Source of the DNA: Methylobacterium sp. | Lineage (GTDB): Bacteria > Pseudomonadota > Alphaproteobacteria > Rhizobiales > Beijerinckiaceae | Direction: 5' to 3' | NCBI GenBank assembly: GCA_002928875.1 | Contig: PERO01000017.1 | Location: forward strand, 1 to 64,000 | Length of the DNA stretch: 64,000 nt | Part shown: positions 26,687 through 35,251 of the stretch, in pieces | Position numbering within the stretch: position 1 is the stretch's first letter | Layout: the number at the start of each line of letters is the position of its first letter | Notes under the pieces: generated by a model | Told to the model about the DNA's origin: nothing | Seen by the model: the letters and a program-made list of their open reading frames with translations, nothing else | Databases searched by the model: none | Translations under genes and position numbers: made by a program

Positions 26687-28640
26687 CGCCGCCCTGCGCC
26701 ATCGGGCGCCATACTCTCCGGGTCTCCTGGCCGGCTTCCTGCGCGCGGGCCTCCTCGCGCTCGCGCTCGCCGCGCCGCCCGTCGCCGCGGGTGAGAAACT
26801 GGTCGAGATCCCCATGCTGGCCCCGAAGGTCGCGAAGGGCGAGCTCCCGCCGATGGCGGAGCGCCTGCCGACCACGCCGCGCGTCGTGCCGCTCTCGGCG
26901 ATGGGGCGCGAGACCGGCCAATATGGCGGCACCCTGCGCATGCTGATGGGTGACCAGCGCGACATCCGCATGGTCACGATCTACGGCTATGCGCGGCTCG
27001 TCGGCTTCGACGTGCCGGGCAAGCTCCAGCCCGATCTTCTCGCCGGCGTGGAGGTGGAGGGCGACCGCATCTTCACCCTGCGTCTCAGGCCCGGCCATCG
27101 CTGGTCGGACGGGCACCCCTTCACGGCCGAGGATTTCCGCTACTGGTGGGAGGATGTGGCGAAGAACAACCGCCTCACCCGCTCGGGCCTGCCGTTGGCC
27201 CTGCTCGCCGATGGCAAGCCGCCGCGCTTCGAGGTGATCGACCCGCTGACCGTGCGCTATACCTGGCCCGCGCCGAACCCGAAATTCCTGCCGGCGCTGG
27301 CGGGCGGGCAGCCGCAGGTCATCATGATGCCGGCGCATTACATGAAGCAGTTCCACCAGAAATACGCCGACAAGGCGAAGCTCGAGGCCGAAATCGCCAA
27401 GGTCCGCGTGCGCGACTGGGGCGCGCTGCACGAGCGCAAATCGCGCTCCTACCGGCCGGAAAACCCGGATCTGCCGGTGCTCGATCCCTGGATCAACAAG
27501 GTGGCCCCGCCGGCCGAGCGCTTCGTCTTCGAGCGCAACCCCTATTTCCATCGCGTCGACGAGAACGGCCAGCAACTGCCCTATATCGACCGGATCGAGA
27601 TGTCGATCAGCACCGGTTCGCTGATCCCCGCCAAGGTCGCCTCGGGCGAGGTGGACCTGCAGGCGCGCTATATCCGCTTCGACAACTACACCTTCCTGCG
27701 CGAGCACGAGAAGCGCCAGAAATATCGCGTGCTGCTCTGGGACCAGGGCACCGGCTCGCAGATCGCCCTGAAGCCGAACCTCAACACCGCCGACCCCGTG
27801 CTGCGCGAACTCTTCCGCGACGTGCGGTTCCGCCGCGCCCTGTCGCTCGGCATCAACCGGCGGGATCTCAACAAGGTCATCTTCTACGGGCTCGGCACGG
27901 AGGCGGGCAATTCCGTGCTGCCCGGCTCCCCGCTCTATGACGCGCGGCAGGCGCAGGCCTTCGCCGCCTACGATCCCGAGGAGGCCAACCGCCTGCTCGA
28001 CGAGATCGGGCTCACGCGCCGCAATGTCGAGCGCACCCGCCTGCTGCCGGATGGCCGCCCGCTCTTCCTCACCGTCGAGACCACCGGCGAGAGCACGGAG
28101 GAAACCGACGTGATGCAACTCGTCGCGGATGACCTGCGCGCCATCGGCATCCGCATCTTCGTGCGCTCCACCCAGCGTGACGTCTTCCGGCGCCGCGCGA
28201 TCGCCGGTCAGAACGAGATCTCGGTCTGGCATGGCCTCGACAACGCGACGCCGAGCCCCGATCACGAACCGGAGGAACTCGCGCCGAACAACCCGACGCA
28301 ATTCGAATGGCCGCTCTGGGGCCAGCATGTCGCCACGGGCGGCAAGGAAGGCGAGAAGCCCGCCCTGCCGGCCGCGCAGCGGCTCGTCGAATTGCACCGG
28401 CAATGGGCGATGTCGGTTGATGCCGCGCAGCGCGAGCGGATCTGGCGGGAAATGCTCGCGATCCATGCCGAGCAGCAATTCACCATCGGCCTCGTCAACC
28501 GCACCAAGCAGCCCGTGGTGGTGGCTTCCGACCTGCGCAACGTGCCCGATACGGGCATCTTCAGCTTCGAGCCGCGCGCCTTCTTCGGCGCGTATCACCC
28601 GGAAACCTTCTTCTGGGCCAAAAAGGACAACCGGCCGTGA
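26679..28640 (+). CDS. Peptide-type solute-binding protein (family 5)
   Basis: 653 residues with a signal peptide (hydrophobic part about 17-35, cleavage near VAA-GE). It belongs to extracellular solute-binding family 5: GQYGGTLRMLMGD near the N-terminus, FTLRLRPGHRWSDGHPFTAEDF, and VRFRRALSLGINRRDLNKVI. It is larger than DppA (about 535 residues), as in the branch that includes putative ABC importers of unusual peptides or opine-like compounds. It delivers ligand to the two permeases that follow, with which it is translationally coupled (4-bp overlap). Ligand unknown. Confidence 0.92.
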   Translation: MRDAALRHRAPYSPGLLAGFLRAGLLALALAAPPVAAGEKLVEIPMLAPKVAKGELPPMAERLPTTPRVVPLSAMGRETGQYGGTLRMLMGDQRDIRMVTIYGYARLVGFDVPGKLQPDLLAGVEVEGDRIFTLRLRPGHRWSDGHPFTAEDFRYWWEDVAKNNRLTRSGLPLALLADGKPPRFEVIDPLTVRYTWPAPNPKFLPALAGGQPQVIMMPAHYMKQFHQKYADKAKLEAEIAKVRVRDWGALHERKSRSYRPENPDLPVLDPWINKVAPPAERFVFERNPYFHRVDENGQQLPYIDRIEMSISTGSLIPAKVASGEVDLQARYIRFDNYTFLREHEKRQKYRVLLWDQGTGSQIALKPNLNTADPVLRELFRDVRFRRALSLGINRRDLNKVIFYGLGTEAGNSVLPGSPLYDARQAQAFAAYDPEEANRLLDEIGLTRRNVERTRLLPDGRPLFLTVETTGESTEETDVMQLVADDLRAIGIRIFVRSTQRDVFRRRAIAGQNEISVWHGLDNATPSPDHEPEELAPNNPTQFEWPLWGQHVATGGKEGEKPALPAAQRLVELHRQWAMSVDAAQRERIWREMLAIHAEQQFTIGLVNRTKQPVVVASDLRNVPDTGIFSFEPRAFFGAYHPETFFWAKKDNRP

Positions 28641-29635
28641 TCAAGTATCTCCTCCGCCGCATCGCGATCATGGTGCCCACCCTGCTGGTGACGTCGATCC
28701 TGATCTTCACGATCATGCGCCTGCCGCCGACCGATTATTTCGAGACCTACGTGGCGGAATTGCAGGCGCAGGGCGAGCGGGCGGATCTCGGCCGCATCGA
28801 GTTCCTGCGCAAGGAATATGGCCTCGATCAACCGGCGGTGACGCAGTATTTCCGCTGGGTCGGCGGGTTCTTCAAGGGCGATTTCGGCTATTCCTTCGAA
28901 TATGACCTGCCGGTCAGCGCCATTGTCGGCGAGCGGCTCGGGCTCACCATCCTGCTCGCCTTCTGCACGATCCTGCTCACCTGGATCATTGCCTTTCCCA
29001 TAGGAATATATTCAGCCACCCACCAATACAGTTGGGGCGATTACGGGCTGACCTTCGTGGGCCTTCTCGGCATCGCGATCCCGCATTTCCTGCTGGCGCT
29101 GGTGATGATGTATTTCGCCAATGTCTGGTTCGGCCTCTCCATCGGCGGGCTGATGGACCCGAAATATTTCAACCAGCCGATGAGCTGGGAAAAGGCGCAG
29201 TCCATCCTCGCGCATCTCTGGATTCCCGTGCTCATCATCGGCGCGGGCGGCACCGGCAGCATGATCCGCAAGATCCGCGCGAACCTGCTCGATGAATTGC
29301 AGAAGCAATATGTGGTGACCGCGAAGGCCAAGGGCCTGCCGCCGGGGCGGGCCTTGCGGAAATATCCGCTGCGCATGTCGCTGAACTTCTTCATCTCGCA
29401 TATCGGCGACATCCTCCCCACGCTCGTTTCGGGCGCGGAACTGACGGCCGTGGTGCTCTCGCTGCAGACGACCGGCCCGCTGCTCCTGCGCGCGCTGCAG
29501 AGCCAGGACATGTTCCTCGCGGGCTCCTTCCTGATGTTCCTCGCGCTGCTGACGGTGATCGGCACGCTGATCTCGGATATCGCGCTGGCCTTTCTCGATC
29601 CGCGCATCCGGCTCCAGGGGGAGGCCACGAAATGA
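28637..29635 (+). CDS. Peptide-type ABC permease, DppB family
   Basis: 332 residues with six membrane segments. The N-terminus (MIKYLLRRIAIMVPTLLVTS) and the cytoplasmic EAA loop around VVTAKAKGLPPGRALRKYPL identify the DppB/OppB family. It overlaps both neighbours by 4 bp. With the DppC-type protein it forms the inner-membrane channel of the importer. Confidence 0.94.
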   Translation: MIKYLLRRIAIMVPTLLVTSILIFTIMRLPPTDYFETYVAELQAQGERADLGRIEFLRKEYGLDQPAVTQYFRWVGGFFKGDFGYSFEYDLPVSAIVGERLGLTILLAFCTILLTWIIAFPIGIYSATHQYSWGDYGLTFVGLLGIAIPHFLLALVMMYFANVWFGLSIGGLMDPKYFNQPMSWEKAQSILAHLWIPVLIIGAGGTGSMIRKIRANLLDELQKQYVVTAKAKGLPPGRALRKYPLRMSLNFFISHIGDILPTLVSGAELTAVVLSLQTTGPLLLRALQSQDMFLAGSFLMFLALLTVIGTLISDIALAFLDPRIRLQGEATK

Positions 29636-30816
29636 GCCTGACGCTGCAGCACCTGCCCGCGCCCGGCGAGCGCCTCGCGCATTCCGTCTCCCAGAAGCCC
29701 TTCGACCCGCAGGCGGCGGAAACGCTGACGGATGCGCAGCGCAAGGTCTATCTCGCCTCGCAGACCACCCTGATGTGGTGGAAATTCAAGCGCCACCGCT
29801 TGGCCGTGATCTCCGGCGTCGTGATCCTCGCGATCTACTTCATGGCCGCGATCGCGGAGTTCCTCGCACCCTACAATTACGAGAAGCGGCACTCGGATTT
29901 CATCCGCATGCCGCCGCAATCGGTGCATCTCTTCCATGAGGGCTCGTTTGTCGGGCCCTTCACCTATGGCACGATCTACAACCTGAACCTCGAGAACCTG
30001 AAGCGCGAATACACCGAGGATCGCACGACCATCCACAAGCTGCGCTTCTTCTGCGAGGGCGATTCCTATCGCTTCTGGGGCCTGATCGAGGGCAACCGGC
30101 ACCTCGTCTGCGCGGGCGAGGGCGGCACGCTGTTCCTGCTCGGCACGGACCGGCTCGGGCGCGACATGCTCTCGCGCATCCTCATCGGGGCGCGCATCTC
30201 GCTCACCATCGGCCTCATCGGCATCACGATCAGCTTTGTCCTCGGCATCGTCATCGGCGGGCTCGCGGGCTATTATGGCGGCCTGTTCGATCTCGTCGTG
30301 CAGCGCGCGATCGAGATCATCCAGTCGCTGCCGCATATCCCGATCTGGCTGGCACTCGCCTCGATCATGCCGCCGCACTGGAGCCCGCTGGTCGTCTATT
30401 TCGGCATCACGGTGATCCTCGGGCTGATGGACTGGACCGGGCTCGCGCGCTCGGTGCGCTCGAAACTGCTGTCCCTGCGCGAGGAAGATTACGTGCTCGC
30501 CGCGCAATTGATGGGCGCGCGCACGCCGCGCATCGTCTTCCGGCATCTGGTGCCGGGCTTCATGAGCCATCTCATCGCCTCGGCGACGATCACCATCCCG
30601 ACGATGATCCTGGGCGAAACGGCGCTGAGCTTCCTCGGCCTCGGCCTGCGCCCGCCCATCACCTCCTGGGGCGTGATGCTGAACGAGGCGCAGAACATCA
30701 ACGTGGTGGCGCTCTATCCCTGGCTCATCACGCCGGTCATCCCGGTGGTGCTGGTGATCCTCGCCTTCAACTTCCTGGGCGACGGCCTGCGCGACGCCGC
30801 GGACCCCTACCACTAG
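29632..30816 (+). CDS. Peptide-type ABC permease, DppC family
   Basis: 394 residues, longer than DppC (about 300) because of a roughly 110-residue periplasmic segment after the first membrane helix (about 85-165). EAA loop: YVLAAQLMGARTPRIVFRHL. The C-terminus FNFLGDGLRDAADPYH is the normal family end. The stop codon TAG at 30814 is the first triplet of a palindromic repeat element. Last gene of the operon that starts at 19944. Confidence 0.93.
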   Translation: MSLTLQHLPAPGERLAHSVSQKPFDPQAAETLTDAQRKVYLASQTTLMWWKFKRHRLAVISGVVILAIYFMAAIAEFLAPYNYEKRHSDFIRMPPQSVHLFHEGSFVGPFTYGTIYNLNLENLKREYTEDRTTIHKLRFFCEGDSYRFWGLIEGNRHLVCAGEGGTLFLLGTDRLGRDMLSRILIGARISLTIGLIGITISFVLGIVIGGLAGYYGGLFDLVVQRAIEIIQSLPHIPIWLALASIMPPHWSPLVVYFGITVILGLMDWTGLARSVRSKLLSLREEDYVLAAQLMGARTPRIVFRHLVPGFMSHLIASATITIPTMILGETALSFLGLGLRPPITSWGVMLNEAQNINVVALYPWLITPVIPVVLVILAFNFLGDGLRDAADPYH

Positions 30817-30918
30817 AGCGGTTTCCGATCTGACTCTATCAGATCGACCGCTCTATCTCTCTGTCTTGTCGCATTTTCTGATCGCCAACCGGTATCCACT
30901 TGGCCGGAAAATGCTCTA
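30814..30918. repeat. 105-bp palindromic intergenic element (Hyphomicrobiales type)
   Basis: It starts TAGAGC and ends GCTCTA, giving 6-bp terminal inverted repeats. An inner palindrome (30814-30855) pairs TAGAGCGGT..CGATCTGA with TCAGATCGACCGCTCTA, and a second imperfect one pairs GCATTTTC with GAAAATGC. The segment AACCGGTATCCACTT and the ends resemble a high-copy intergenic repeat widespread in rhizobial and related genomes (recalled, not searched). It fills the entire space between two convergent genes and supplies both stop codons. Confidence 0.8.
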
Positions 30919-32832
30919 AGGGGCGAACACCGCCTCCGCCGTCCGGAAGCGGATGGCGGGCGCGTTGGCGAGACGGGTGAAGAGCCGCTCGAGAAACGCT
31001 TCCATCCAGCCGTCATGCACCAGATGATGCGTGAGCAGGCCGATGGGTCGGCGTGCTTCCGCCGGCTTCGCGCGCTCCGTCGCGATCAGCGCGGCGAGTT
31101 CGGCGATGAGCTTCGCCGGCGACTTCAGCCCGCGCGTGCCCTTCCAGTCGATCGGGTCCCAATGGCAGTTCGCCTGCACGAAGCCGGGCGGATCGCCCGC
31201 CTCGCGCCGTTCCGCGAAGGTCGAAAGGCCGGCATAGCCCAAGGCGGGCAGGCGCCGCGCGACCCCCTCGTCGATGCGGTTCCAGGGCGGCACGAAAACC
31301 GGCAGGGCGCGCGCGCCGAAGGCATCACGCAGCAACGACAGCGAATCCGCGAGTTCTGCCGCGATCACACCCGCCTCGCGATGCGCCCCGAATTCCGCCG
31401 CGCGCTGGCCGGCGGGCGCGTGGTTCTGGTGACGATGGCCGTGCACCAGCAGGTGATGGGCGAGCGGTTCGGCCGCGAAACGTTCGGCGAGGCCGGGTTC
31501 GAGGCGTGCGGGAATGGCGGCGAGACCGGCGGGAATCGCGTGGCGCGCGAGCTGCGCGAGGAAGCGTTCGAGAGCGGGGGTGACGGCCACGACATCGTCG
31601 TCGCGCAGCCAGAGATCGACCCGGTCACCGGCCTCCGCCATCGCCTCGAGCAGCGCGTCGAGCCCGGCCCAGGCGGCCTCGTTCGCCTCGTGGGACAGGG
31701 CCAGCCCGCGGATGGTCGCGACGGCCCGTTCCGCGCCATCGAGCCGGATGCCCGACCAGTCCGGTGCCGCCTCCGCGCCGAGGCTGCGGATGGCATTGGC
31801 CAGTGTTTCGCCCGTGAGTTCGGTTTCGCGCACGATCCGCGCGAGGCCCCGCGCCGCGATCGCCTCCGCGCGCAAGGTCTGCTCACGCTCCTGCCCGGCG
31901 GCGAAGGGCACCAAAACGGCGCGCGGACCGGCCGCCGCGAGATCGAGCATCGTGTTGTAACCGGCTTGCGAGACCGAGACCCGGCACCGCGCGAGCAGCG
32001 CGGGAAAATCGCGCCGCGCCGGTTCCACCGTCACATGCGCGGGGGCGCTGGCCTGCATCGCCGCGAGCCGCTCGGCCGCGATCGCGTGGCTGACGAGGAT
32101 GTGCCAGGGCTCGTCGTTCAGCAGCATCGCCGCGGAAAGGGCAGCTTCCGCGAGCGCGAGCCCGGCATCCGAGCCGCCGCCCGAGACGAGAATGCCGGAG
32201 CGCGCGGTTTCCGGCACGGCCTCGGCCGCATCGCGCGTGGCATCGCGCAGATAGCCGGCATAATGGATCTGCCGGGCAAGATCGGGCGTCACGGGCCAGG
32301 ATCGGTCGAGCGGCAAAGTGTCGTCGCCATGCACGAGCACGCCGTCATAGGCAGCGAGCCGGTTCAGCACGCTTTCGGCCCGGCCCGGCTTCGCGGGTGG
32401 GTTGAGAACATCGCGGATCGAGCAGAGCAGCAGCGGGCGCGGCCGGCGCGCCGCGATCCGGGCGAGCAGCGCCTCGAATTCCCCCGCAAGCGCTCGCCTG
32501 CCGAACGGGTAGAGTTCCGTGATGACGCAATCGGGTTCCGCCTGCTCATAGGCCTCGAGCAGCAGCCTTGTCCGCTCGGCCAGTGTTTCGGGGCGCATGA
32601 CTTCCCCGGAATCGTCCAGAAGCCGCGAGAAATCGCCGTTCCGGCAATGCACGGCCGGAAGCTGCACCAGCGCGAGCCCGCCGGTCTCGATCGTGGCATT
32701 GACGCGCCCGCCCGAGACGAGCGTCACGCGCGTGCCGGCCTGCGCGAGCGCCCGGCCGAGCGCGGCCATCCGCGCGAAATGCCCGACGCCCAGCAGATGC
32801 GTGACGACGATGAAGACGTGGCGCGGCATCAT
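30916..32832 (-). CDS. Glycosyltransferase (MurG-like) fused to polysaccharide-deacetylase-like domain
   Basis: 638 residues. The N-terminal part (about 1-385) is a GT-B glycosyltransferase of the MurG/GT28-like kind: HVFIVVTHLLGVGHFARMA, SGGGSDAG and the C-lobe block RCRVSVSQAGYNTMLDLAAA. The C-terminal part (about 395-630) has NodB-type features: LRDDDV with catalytic/metal aspartates, HGHRHQNH with metal histidines, and FVPPWNRIDEGVARRLPALG. One protein could both transfer and deacetylate a sugar. The start overlaps the previous stop (ATGA). Its TAG stop lies in the repeat element at 30814-30918. Confidence 0.82.
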   Translation of the reverse strand: MMPRHVFIVVTHLLGVGHFARMAALGRALAQAGTRVTLVSGGRVNATIETGGLALVQLPAVHCRNGDFSRLLDDSGEVMRPETLAERTRLLLEAYEQAEPDCVITELYPFGRRALAGEFEALLARIAARRPRPLLLCSIRDVLNPPAKPGRAESVLNRLAAYDGVLVHGDDTLPLDRSWPVTPDLARQIHYAGYLRDATRDAAEAVPETARSGILVSGGGSDAGLALAEAALSAAMLLNDEPWHILVSHAIAAERLAAMQASAPAHVTVEPARRDFPALLARCRVSVSQAGYNTMLDLAAAGPRAVLVPFAAGQEREQTLRAEAIAARGLARIVRETELTGETLANAIRSLGAEAAPDWSGIRLDGAERAVATIRGLALSHEANEAAWAGLDALLEAMAEAGDRVDLWLRDDDVVAVTPALERFLAQLARHAIPAGLAAIPARLEPGLAERFAAEPLAHHLLVHGHRHQNHAPAGQRAAEFGAHREAGVIAAELADSLSLLRDAFGARALPVFVPPWNRIDEGVARRLPALGYAGLSTFAERREAGDPPGFVQANCHWDPIDWKGTRGLKSPAKLIAELAALIATERAKPAEARRPIGLLTHHLVHDGWMEAFLERLFTRLANAPAIRFRTAEAVFAP

Positions 32833-33950
32833 CCGCCCTCCCCTGCCGGCGCGATGCCCGCCGATCGCGCGGCCTCCGCGAAGCGCGCCGCCATGGAAGC
32901 GAGGCTGCGTTCGGCCAGGATGAAGCGCCGCACCAACGCGCGCCGTTCCGCGAGCCCGGCGCGATCGCGCGAGAGGGCCCGCAGGGCCGCGCCATAGGCC
33001 TCCGGCGTCACGGCATCGACCAGCACGCTCGCGGGCGCGAGGGCCTCCGGCACGCCGCCGATGCGCCCGGCGAGGCACGGCACGCCATGGAGCTGCGCTT
33101 CGAGATAGGCCATGCCATAGGCCTCCTGCAGACCGGGCCAGACGCAGAGATCGGCGGTCCGGAACGCCTCGCCGAGCGTCTCGCGCCCGCTTTCCCCATG
33201 AAGCCGCACGCGGTCGCCGAAACGGGCAAAAAGCGCCGCGACCGTCGCGCGGGCCGGTCCGTCCCCGTGGATGTCGAGGATGAAATCCTCGGTCGCGATG
33301 GCCTGCATCGCCTCGGCCAGCAAGGTGTAGGAGGCGAGTTTCGCGCCCTCGCGCATCATCGCCACGGTGATGAGCCGCAACGGTCCCTCGCCTGCGGCTC
33401 CGCGCGCCGCCGCCGCCTCGGCCATGGGCCAGGCTCGCGGATCGAGCCCTGCCGGGATCGTCACGATCTGCTGGCCGGGTTGCCTCACGCTTTCGAGCAG
33501 CGGGCGGTCCGCCGCGCTCGCCGCGACGATGAGCCGCGCCGCCGCGACCCCCGCCCGCGCGCGGATCTCGCCCGCGCGATGCGGCCCGGTGAGCCGTTTC
33601 CCCGCGAGGCTCGGTTCGGCCACGACGTAAGGCACGCCGAGCGCACGAGCGAGTTCCGGGCCGATGCAATCGGGCGCGCGGTAGTAATTGTGGTAGCAGA
33701 AGACGAGGCGCGCCCCGGCGATCAGCGCGGGATCGGCGAGGATGCGGGCGGTCTCTGCGGCGCCTTGCCGGAACAGGGCCTCGAAGGCCGCCTCGCCTCC
33801 CGCCTTGGCCACGGTCCGCAGGCGGCTCGCGAGGCGCACCTCCCAGCCCAGGCCTTCCAGCGCCGCGATCCAGTGGCGGGCGATGGTGCGATCGCCCGAG
33901 GGCACCGGATGATCCGGCGGCTTCATCGGTGCGAGGAACAGCGCGATCAT
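32829..33950 (-). CDS. Glycosyltransferase family 4-like protein
   Basis: 373-residue GT-B enzyme. The N-terminal lobe begins MIALFLAPMKPPDHPVPSGD. The C-lobe contains LDIHGDGPARATVAALF, FRTADLCVWPGLQEAYGMAY and LEAQLHGVPCLAGRIGGVPE, the GT4 nucleotide-sugar pocket with its E-x7-E type motif. The ATG at 33950 overlaps the upstream stop by 4 bp; the frame stays open upstream but those residues are low-complexity arginine-rich. Third of four coupled glycosyltransferase genes. Sugar donor and acceptor unknown. Confidence 0.85.
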   Translation of the reverse strand: MIALFLAPMKPPDHPVPSGDRTIARHWIAALEGLGWEVRLASRLRTVAKAGGEAAFEALFRQGAAETARILADPALIAGARLVFCYHNYYRAPDCIGPELARALGVPYVVAEPSLAGKRLTGPHRAGEIRARAGVAAARLIVAASAADRPLLESVRQPGQQIVTIPAGLDPRAWPMAEAAAARGAAGEGPLRLITVAMMREGAKLASYTLLAEAMQAIATEDFILDIHGDGPARATVAALFARFGDRVRLHGESGRETLGEAFRTADLCVWPGLQEAYGMAYLEAQLHGVPCLAGRIGGVPEALAPASVLVDAVTPEAYGAALRALSRDRAGLAERRALVRRFILAERSLASMAARFAEAARSAGIAPAGEGG

Positions 33951-35251
33951 GCGCGGCGCGGGCCGGTATCCGCCCCGTCCACGGCCTCGTCCACGCTCTT
34001 GTCGACGGCCTGGGCGAGCCATTGCGCGAGGCGATCGAGGCCGCCCTCGAACGAGAAATCCCGCGCGACCCGCGCCCGTGCCGTGGCCCCGAGCGTCGCG
34101 CGCAATCCGGCATCGCGGATCAGGCGTTCGAGCGCGCCCGCCAGCGCCGCCGGGTCGCCCGGCGGGACGAGCAGGCCTTCCTCGCCGTCGCGGATGAATT
34201 CCGGCACGGCGGCGAAGCGCGTCGAGACGAGCGGCAGGCCTTGCGAAGCGGCCTCCATCAGCACATTGGGCAATCCGTCGCGGTCGCCATCCGCACCGGG
34301 CTTGCTCGGCAGCACGAAGAGATCAGCCGCCTGCAGATGGCCGATCACCCGGTCCTGCGGCAAGGCTCCCGTGAAGGTGAGGCGCGCGGCGATCCCCGCC
34401 GCCTCGGCCTGCTTCTTCAGGGCCGGCAGCAACGGGCCGGAGCCCACCAGCGTCAGCCGCCAGTCGAGATCCGCCGGCAGCAGGGCCAGAGACGCGAGGA
34501 GATCGTCGAACCCCTTCTTCTCCACGGCGCGGCCCACCGAGACGATCTGCACCGGCCCGTCTGTCGGGCGGGTCGGACGCGCGGCCGGATCGGGAAAACG
34601 CGTCAGATCGAGGCCGTGATAGACGAGATGAACCTTGTCCGCCGCCTCCGGGCCGGCGGCGCGCCGCAATTCCTGCCAGCCATCCCGCGTGCAGGTCACG
34701 CCCCAGCGGCAGGCCGCGATCTTCTCGCGCTTCTCCCAGTCGGGGATGGTCCAGATATCCTTGGCATGCGCGGAGAAGGTGAATTCCCGGCCGGTGAGCA
34801 GCGCCGCATAGCGCGCGACACTGCCGGGCGTGTGCAGGAAATGCACGTGGAAATGCCGGATCGCCGGGTCCACCTCGCGCGCGAAGACGCAGGCCTGCCC
34901 GAAGCGCCGCAGGCGGTTCGGCGTGAGGTCACGCGCGAGATCCTTCAGGAAGACGCGCGCCATCGCGCCGAAACCGGGCTGGCGCAGGGCCCAGCCGATG
35001 CCTTTCATCACCCGCCAGGGGGCATGGTAGAGATATTCCGGCAGGTAGAATTTCGGGGCCGCGATGCTCTTGTGCATCGGGTGGAGATATTTGTCGGTCG
35101 GCTGGCGCAGCGACCAGATGTCGATCGCGAAGCCCTCGCGTTCGAGGCCCAGGATCTCCTGGGCGATGAAGGTTTCGGAGAGGCGCGGATAGCCCTTGAG
35201 GATGACGGCAAGCCGCCGCCCCGTGCGCCCGCTTTCGGCCGGAAGAAACAT
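33947..35251 (-). CDS. Glycosyltransferase family 4-like protein
   Basis: 434 residues. Typical GT4 motifs: YPRLSETFIAQEI at the N-terminus, HVHFLHTPGSVARYAALL, VSVGRAVEKKGFDDLLAS, LTFTGALPQDRVIGHLQAAD and DGLPNVLMEAASQGLPLVST. Similar to exopolysaccharide transferases acting on lipid-linked acceptors at the inner membrane. The start overlaps the stop of the upstream gene by one base (TGATG), and the end overlaps the next start by 4 bp. Confidence 0.9.
   Translation of the reverse strand: MFLPAESGRTGRRLAVILKGYPRLSETFIAQEILGLEREGFAIDIWSLRQPTDKYLHPMHKSIAAPKFYLPEYLYHAPWRVMKGIGWALRQPGFGAMARVFLKDLARDLTPNRLRRFGQACVFAREVDPAIRHFHVHFLHTPGSVARYAALLTGREFTFSAHAKDIWTIPDWEKREKIAACRWGVTCTRDGWQELRRAAGPEAADKVHLVYHGLDLTRFPDPAARPTRPTDGPVQIVSVGRAVEKKGFDDLLASLALLPADLDWRLTLVGSGPLLPALKKQAEAAGIAARLTFTGALPQDRVIGHLQAADLFVLPSKPGADGDRDGLPNVLMEAASQGLPLVSTRFAAVPEFIRDGEEGLLVPPGDPAALAGALERLIRDAGLRATLGATARARVARDFSFEGGLDRLAQWLAQAVDKSVDEAVDGADTGPRRA

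Noticed and set aside
30916..34113. A 1065-codon - strand frame covering two glycosyltransferase genes
   Set aside because: The first 427 codons are a shadow of the gene at 32829-33950 in another frame. The real gene starts at 32832 with an ATGA overlap.
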